The position numbers and the translations under genes were made by a program. Of a DNA stretch of 20,897 bases, positions 1-6,900 are shown piece by piece. The stretch lies in contig BMAT01009755.1 in assembly GCA_019649035.1 (NCBI GenBank), positions 59,944 to 80,840 of the forward strand, read 5' to 3'. Source of the DNA: Elysia marginata (taxonomy: Eukaryota; Mollusca; Gastropoda; Plakobranchidae). Numbering within the stretch: position 1 is the first letter of the stretch; each line of letters starts with the position of its first letter. The notes beneath the pieces were generated by a model. It worked only from the letters and a program-made list of their open reading frames with translations. It was not told the DNA's origin and ran no database searches.

Positions 1-732
1 GAATGATAAAATAAGTCTCCAATTCTTATGCAAACTACATTACATTCAACTAAGACTAACAGACTTCAGCCAAGGTAACAAAATTAAGCTCCACCTGAAA
101 AATAGGCCTAGAGGCACACCTTCAAAAAAGCATTTAAGATCTCTCTGCTTCTCAATCCCACCTTGTCTCTAAGCAAAAAAAGACAGTAGACATCCCAATG
201 TGCTTTTTGAGCTAAAAACACGAAAACAATTTGTTTACAAAAATCATGCAATGGACTATGGTAGGACTATTCCTTTCTTTTTTTCTGAAAAACGTTTTCG
301 TCAAGTGGATTGTAGGTATTCTGCTGTTATCTTCTTCACCTACATGTTTAAACATCTTTAAATTGCTAATGTGGCATTTATTTCTTTCCTTTGTCTATAT
401 AATGTTCTGATAGACTTTCATCTTTACAGTATCTTTATTGATACGGTACAGTCGATTGTGTGGTTAGTTTTTAATATCAATTCGCACATGACAGTTCTGA
501 CTATTATTATTGAAGTATGCAGGATTTCTATCTTAAGAAGGCGGTTGTTGCAGGATTTTTCAGATCTGTCAGCTTTTACCCCTGGCAAGCACTCATCTCC
601 TTTCATGTCTTTGAAATTTTTTCCTTTTTATTTTCTCAATTTTTTCACTGATTTTCTGTTTTCATAATTTAAAAAAAAAATCATATTTTGAAATGTTCTA
701 CTGAACAACACGGTATGTTTTTGCCCCACCAG
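1..732. other. upstream intron of RALGAPB
   Basis: AT-rich sequence with T-runs leading to an acceptor (ccaccag) at 726-732. It must be intronic because exon 733-912 begins in mid-codon. I found no further exon, tRNA or repeat here. A 98-residue open frame at 371-667 has no recognisable motif, is Phe/Leu-rich as expected of T-rich DNA, and is not called as a gene. Confidence 0.75.
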
Positions 733-912
733 AGACAAGAGCATCCCTCAGCTAGAGTCAGTACTGACTGAGTCGCAGGCGACTGATGTAGAGAAGATGG
801 GCAGTCTGATCGAACAAGTCTCAGCTTTTGAAAAAGAAATCAGCCTCAAAGCCAAGGCTGAGAAAGAGAACACACCATTTCCTGACCCAGCAACAGAGTG
901 CAAACCCCCTCG
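733..912 (+). CDS. RALGAPB: RALGAPB exon a (residues 1-60 of the fragment)
   Basis: Acceptor AG is at 731-732 and donor GTTTGT starts at 913. The first base completes a codon begun upstream; the exon ends on CG, which joins the next exon as Arg. The product reads [15 protein letters not shown], then a Glu/Lys-rich helical stretch ([17 protein letters not shown]), then [12 protein letters not shown]. The FPDP..CKPP segment is a conserved linker before the GAP-like domain in RALGAPB. The donor is weaker than consensus. Confidence 0.9.
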
Positions 913-3900
913 GTTTGTTATTTAGCATGCATTCTTTTTTTTCAAATTGTTATAAAATTTAGCTTTTTAATATCTTTGATCATACAACCAAGCTAAGCTT
1001 ATTCTTGTTGAAATTTTTTAAGTTTAAAAATTCAAAACAAATAATTAGAGGTCATTTTCATGGCAATCTGCATTTTTTTTTATCCACTTCCTTCCTTGAA
1101 GAAATAAAATGCTTTGCAAGATAAATAGTTTAGAGTGTACTCATTGCTTTTCCTTCAGAGTCTGCAATGAGTATCAAACAGCTAGACTGTTCCTCTCACA
1201 TTATGGCTTGCTCTCTCTGGAAGCTCTCAAAGTGAGTTCACCTAATTTTGATGTATTGATGAGTCTGTTTTTAAAAGAGTTATGTGAAATTTTTTGAACA
1301 GTATTTTTATACCAAAGTCATTTATTAAATTCTTCTTTAATAATTTGTTTTTTTTTTGCTAGAAATACTTGCAAAAGTATATTGTATGACTAAAATAAAA
1401 ATTTGAAAGATGTATTGTATAAAAAAAAAATTGGAATGAAAAGATTTTTTGAGTCCATTGATGTCTTCTCTGCTGGTTAGGCATGCTTTTTCAAATATAA
1501 GATAACAAGTTTCTAAGATTTGTTTTAAAAAAATTATGGAACTGTTGAATAAACTTGTATTTAATGTTTTAGTATAAGCATGTATATCTCTAGATACAAA
1601 AATTATTAGCCCCTGATTGAGGTGGATGGACTTTGTTTTAAAAGACTCGACTAATCTAAACTGTTCTTGTGAGTCACCCTGATGTTCCTTCTCTTTGTCA
1701 CCTCAATCTTTTCTCCCTCCAGGAGCCTTCCAACAGCAGTGTCCCTCCTGATCTGGTTATGCTGGATACAACTAACGCTGGTCTGCATGCTGACCTTGAG
1801 GCCTTGGACTTCATCCCAAACAGGGACCATGACACAGTGCATATCTTTTATGTCAAGCCTGGCCAGACGCAGCCCTTAGAGATTCTCTCAAATGTGGTAA
1901 AAAAATCTGGCAAGCTTGAAACCACATGAGAGAATAGTTTTCTGAGCCCAATTCTTTTTTTTATGTCTTGCATTATCTACAAAAGGGGGAAAAATGAAAT
2001 TGGCTTGTTTTATATATCACAAAATCTGTTGAAATGCTCAAAGTATTTTAATTTGATACAATTGTATATTTGAGGTTTTGTACATATAACGGCCTTGCAG
2101 TATTTTGTTTACTGATGTTTGAAAAACAATTATTTTAAAGAAAAAAATGTGTTAAAGGTTTCCCAGTTTACATTCACGTATGAAGTGCAGAGAAGCGAAA
2201 ACTAACATCAAAGAAATGGTGTAAAACAAAACATCTTTGTTTATGCTGTGTTTGCATCACATGATGTTTTGAAAACATAATTTAAAAGTTTTTAACAAGC
2301 ATATAAAAAATTGAAATACATACAAATATCAGAAACCAATTGCCAGTTTGTTCGGTATTTTCATTTTTGACGAAGAAAAAAAGATACATATGAGGCTGTC
2401 CCAAAAGTTCGTCCAGTTTATACCATGTCTTCTTCAACCCAATAAAGATAATTCTAAATTTAGCTTTTTCCAATGGTAAAAGCTTGTTTCATGTTGAAAA
2501 ATGATTAAAGAGATACGATAGATAATTTTATCCGTATCGTATCGCACGCTTTTGTGTAGTTCTTGGTTTTGTAGAAAAAAGACGTGTTTTCTAGGCTTTA
2601 AAAAGTGGACACTTTTAGTGACCTACTTTACCTGTCAAATGACTTTCTTAACCGATTCAACCTTACAGTTTTTGGCGATGAATTTGAACTGTAAGAGGTC
2701 TGATAGACCTATACTGAAAAAAGTACGTCAATCTTTTCATTCAAAGAAGTGCACCGTCTAGATTTGCTTAGGTCTAGCGGACATAACGCTTGTTGTGAAA
2801 ATGCCAGATCTACAAACACACACGAAAATGTTAGTTTTTATTGTTAATTTAATTACCACAGGCAATGTTTAAAAAAAAAGCAACTTTTTGGGATTGAAAC
2901 TGTACACTCATCAGTTTTAGAAGAGAAACTCTCGTCAAGAAAATCGGTGGTTTTTGATTCAAGCAACAATTGTTGTGAAGTGTTATGTCCTCAACAATTA
3001 TAAATATTTTAATATTTGGTACAACAATAAACCTCTTTATAGCTTTATTCAGTACACAATTTGGTTTTACATTTGAAAATATTGACCCCATAAGCCTAAT
3101 CAAAGCAAATTTTCAGAGCAAGCGACTAGATCTATCGGAGTGAATGCTTGGAGTGGCGTTATGTCCGCAAAACTGCGTTATGTCCTAAAACTGTTGAAGC
3201 TACATTTAACGAAAGAATGGCTGCAGCATCACATTTTTTTTTGTAGAAACTTCCACCTGTCCTATAGATTCTTGAACTACAATCATTTTCATGCTGAGTT
3301 TGTCTAAAATCATGGGAATAAGGACAAAGGAAATTCACAACAATTTTTCTTTGTAGTGAACGTTATGTCCAGACTGCAATAGCATTTTTCAATTAATATA
3401 AGCCTATTAACACAAAATGAAGTAAATTTATCAAAAAAAGTTGTTCTTAGGGTATATAGAATAGGAAAATATGTATTTCTGGAACTAGATCTAGGTTTGA
3501 AAATATAGATCTAACGAGAACTTTACGGAGTGAGTGTTATGTCCAAAAAAATAACCTGAGATTTTAAGTAGCAGTTGTGTGTAAAAATGTATCGACAATG
3601 TTTATAAGAGAGCAGATTCAAGGCTTATACTGTGTATGATAAGATCTAAATCTAGATCTAGATTTTTTAAAGAGAACTTGGTGGTTTTTTTCTTTTAGTA
3701 GTTAATTTTGTAGTGAACGTTATGTCCTCAATATGATACGTGTTTAGATTATGGAAAAAAGAGAAAATATACCGTGTTTTATCAAAATTGTCCCTCTAGA
3801 CCTTTCAAAACATAAATTTATCACAAATAAATTACAAATATCCCATAAAACATGCATACTTTTAGAGTTATAAACTTCTATCGGAGTGAATCGTTATGTC

Positions 3901-6900
3901 CTCAATATGAAGGGAGCTGTAACTATAACGGCTTTTACCTTTAGAAGGGTAAAATTTTTTATCTTTTTTCTTTCTTATTAGTTAAGATAGATAATTTCTC
4001 TATACCATAGACCCAATTTAAAGTGCTTTGGGGGAGTTTAATTTTTTCACCTCAATGTCCATGTTTCATGGACCAACTTTTGGGAATGCCTCATATCACA
4101 TTTTAAAGGTATTTTTTTCCTTAGGGGTATTTTTTTTTACCTTTGATGCATACCTAGGTCTCTGTTGAATCTAATAGTAATGAATGGTTTGTTCAACAGG
4201 TGTCCTATGCAAATGTGCAGCCTCAGTTTGTTGAATTCCTGCACTCTCTGGGCTGGCCAGTGGATGTCAGGAAACATGCTGGCTGGACAGGCCATATAGC
4301 CACTTCTTGGAAGATCACTGAGCCTGAGGAGATGGATGGTAGGCTTTCCTATTAACTCTCTTTTATACGCATGCCAAATCTCCATTTTTTTTTTTCTGTT
4401 TTTCAATTGAGAATAACTATTGCATAGCTGTGTCTATAATATTTTTTTGATGTGAAATGCAATGCTCAGCTCATTTTATGGTCTTTGTTTGAATTAAAAG
4501 TTAGCATCCACGTTCTTAGCCAGCTTAATTGTGCAGGATGTTGATGCAATTAAAATGAGGCTGCAAATGCAAAACTAGTTTTTGCTTTCAATTTGACCTT
4601 CACCGTAAATTGTTGTTGACCTATACTGAGTAGGATTTTAACATTTTGAAAATACAACATAATATTTTTTTCAAGTTTCATATTGATGGCAGGCACATCA
4701 AACCTCTGATGTGCCTTCTTTATCTATATTAAGATCAGAGGTTTGATGTGCCTGTCATCGATAAATAATCGGGAGCCATCTCTGACTCTGGCTTTAAGTT
4801 TGAATAAAAAAAATAACAAAGGCAAACCTAAAACCTAACGAGAAAGAAACAAATAAGTTTAAACTAATTGCTGCTACTAAAAAAAACTGATAGCATTATA
4901 TAAGTGGCCTATTAGACCAGTCCTTTTTATTTAATCTTACTTCCATTCTATTTCCATGTGGCTTCTTAATCTCAGGTTGCAGAACAATTTGTTTACTTAA
5001 GCAGTAGTGCTAATGTTTGCTGCTCTTTAAAACTGTGGTAATATCAGCATATAACTATAATTGCCTTATAAAAAGTAAATGATCAACTTATTCTATCTTC
5101 ATACACCTTTTAAAATNNACATCAAAGTTTTATGTACTGTATGTATGAATTGATGATGTGAATGTTAAACATGAAGAGCAAGGCAATAATATAGTGGTTT
5201 TACACTATGCAAGTGTTGTATATTATTGTCTACCGTGTACAGAAGCAGAGTACCAGACTGGCACAGGAGGCAGCTTATACGATGGGCGGCAGCAAGTTCT
5301 GTATTGGGCAGATGTTCTGTCTGAGGTGGCCCTGCTGGTGCCCTCACCTGAGACTTTCAGATTAAGGACTGGCACCAATACATCCACAGGCTCCATAGGC
5401 ACAGGTGGTCCTGCCACTGGCGGCAGCCTCTCAACCGACCTGGGCTTTGAGAGTAAGTGAAGGTGCTCGTTGATGTGGGGGAAAGATGCGTGCCAACATT
5501 TTAATATTTTCTACATTGATTACTACATTTTTAAGTCCAGCAAGGTAAAGCGGGCCGAAGTCAGAGTTTTTAAATTGTGAGCCATTAACATTTTCTTCAA
5601 AAATATTCTAATCAATTGAAGAGGTCGAAAAATTGTATTATAGCTTTTCAATATTTTGAGAAATTTCCTATCAAAGCAAGTAAGAAAAGTTTAGTATAAA
5701 AAAAGATTTTTTTTTCTTTAAAGGGCTTCAACTTAAAACTAGTCTGAGAGACTTGCGCTTGGTTTACCCTGATTGCCTCATATTATTACTCAACATATTG
5801 ATAATGCTTATACTTAAGCGGATTGCATAACAAGGTCGAACAAGTTCAAAATCTTCATGGAGAAGACATGGAATTTTCTTTAAGTAAACAAGGTAGTTCA
5901 TTTCAGGAAAAGAAACATAATGACACTGCTCAAATTCTTTTTTCCTCTCTTGCTTAACATTTATATAGTCTGACAAGTCTGAGATGAGTTTTTCCCTATT
6001 TTGTTTCAAGTATGTGATTCATGCTTTTAAAGCAATACCTATTCCTTTATAGGTACACCTAGTCCCTTAAGATTGCAAACAGAAACATGTTACTGAATTG
6101 TGAAATCATTTCTTTTTTCAAAATATTTCTTATAGAGATATGTGACACACAGTGATATCTTAACATAATTATCTCTATTTTTTTCCAACATTAATTCAAT
6201 GCCAGAAATGACAAGCAAACTTAATTTACAATTTTCTTTTCAATATTTTATTACTTCATTGTCATAAGTTATCAAAGTGTCTGAAAACCAACTCAATTTT
6301 CTGAAAACAAAAAAAAGTCGTCAAAGGATTTTTCTTTCTTCCCCAAGTTAGAAGTCAAGTTTAAATTGCTGCCTTGTTCCAGTTTAACACCACCAAACCC
6401 CAAAAGTGTTTACTTTTTTTTTTTTAATTAGTTCTTGACATTGTCCAGCCACAGTGGCAACCTACTTTTGGCTCGGCAATGTATATTGGGAATAATATCA
6501 AAGTAAATTTATCGCTTACTACTTCAGGTAAATCCCCGCCAACACGCCGTGCAGGCCCGTACACAAGCAGTCCAGACATACCACCTGGCCCTGCATCAAC
6601 TTCAGCTAAACCATCCACCTTATTGTTTGAAGCAGAAAAGGCTGGACGCCCCTTGTCACACATCTCTCCAGTAGGAAAAAGTTTAGGACTATCATCATCA
6701 TCATCATCATCTGTTCCAGCGGGTGATATTGGAGGGCCGCCATCTTCACAACAGCAACCTTTGCACGCAACATCTCCAGGCACCCCACAAGAGATACTTC
6801 CTCCACCAGCAACCGCTTCCAGTAACACAGTGAAATACCGTCGCACTGGAAGACAGCCAGGCTTAATGTCCGGCCCGGATACCAAGATTCTCATTGTGTG

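Larger units (their letters stand above)
2391..4093. mobile_element. non-autonomous Tc1/mariner-like element with 24-bp TIRs
   Basis: The left end (2391-2414) and the reverse complement of the right end (4070-4093) match at 21 of 24 positions: TGAGGC, two mismatches, TCCCAAAAGTT, one mismatch, GTCC. Both ends are directly flanked by TA (2389-2390 and 4094-4095), the target duplication of the Tc1/mariner superfamily, and the CCCAAAAGT core resembles mariner-type termini. The 1,703-bp interior has no long open frame and no transposase motif on either strand, so it would need a transposase from elsewhere. Much of the interior is a degenerate repeat array marked by GTTATGTCC. It lies in a RALGAPB intron and does not disturb splice sites. 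The family name is inference; the TIR and TA structure is visible. Confidence 0.72.
1897..4199. other. RALGAPB intron between exons c and d, carrying a transposon
   Basis: This 2.3-kb intron is mostly occupied by a terminal-inverted-repeat element at 2391-4093, described separately. The flanks (1897-2390 and 4094-4199) are plain AT-rich intron. The acceptor is gttcaacag ending at 4199. Confidence 0.88.
4339..5242. other. RALGAPB intron between exons d and e
   Basis: AT-rich intron with a strong inverted repeat at 4681-4763 (separate entry) and two undetermined bases at 5117-5118. No other element was seen. The end has two nearby acceptors, described with the next exon. Confidence 0.88.

Noticed and set aside
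371..667. 98-residue plus-strand frame upstream of the first visible exon
   Set aside because: Phe/Leu-rich translation of T-rich intron; no resemblance to RALGAPB and no suitable splice sites bounding it in phase.
2282..2473. Minus-strand frame starting [10 protein letters not shown], reminiscent of mariner transposase N-termini
   Set aside because: It runs outward across the left TIR and leaves the element, the wrong direction for a transposase start, and no catalytic region follows.
2982..3901. CRISPR-like spaced direct repeats
   Set aside because: The shared motif is only 9 bases, spacings are 174-204 bp, and the context is an animal intron. It is a decayed tandem repeat.
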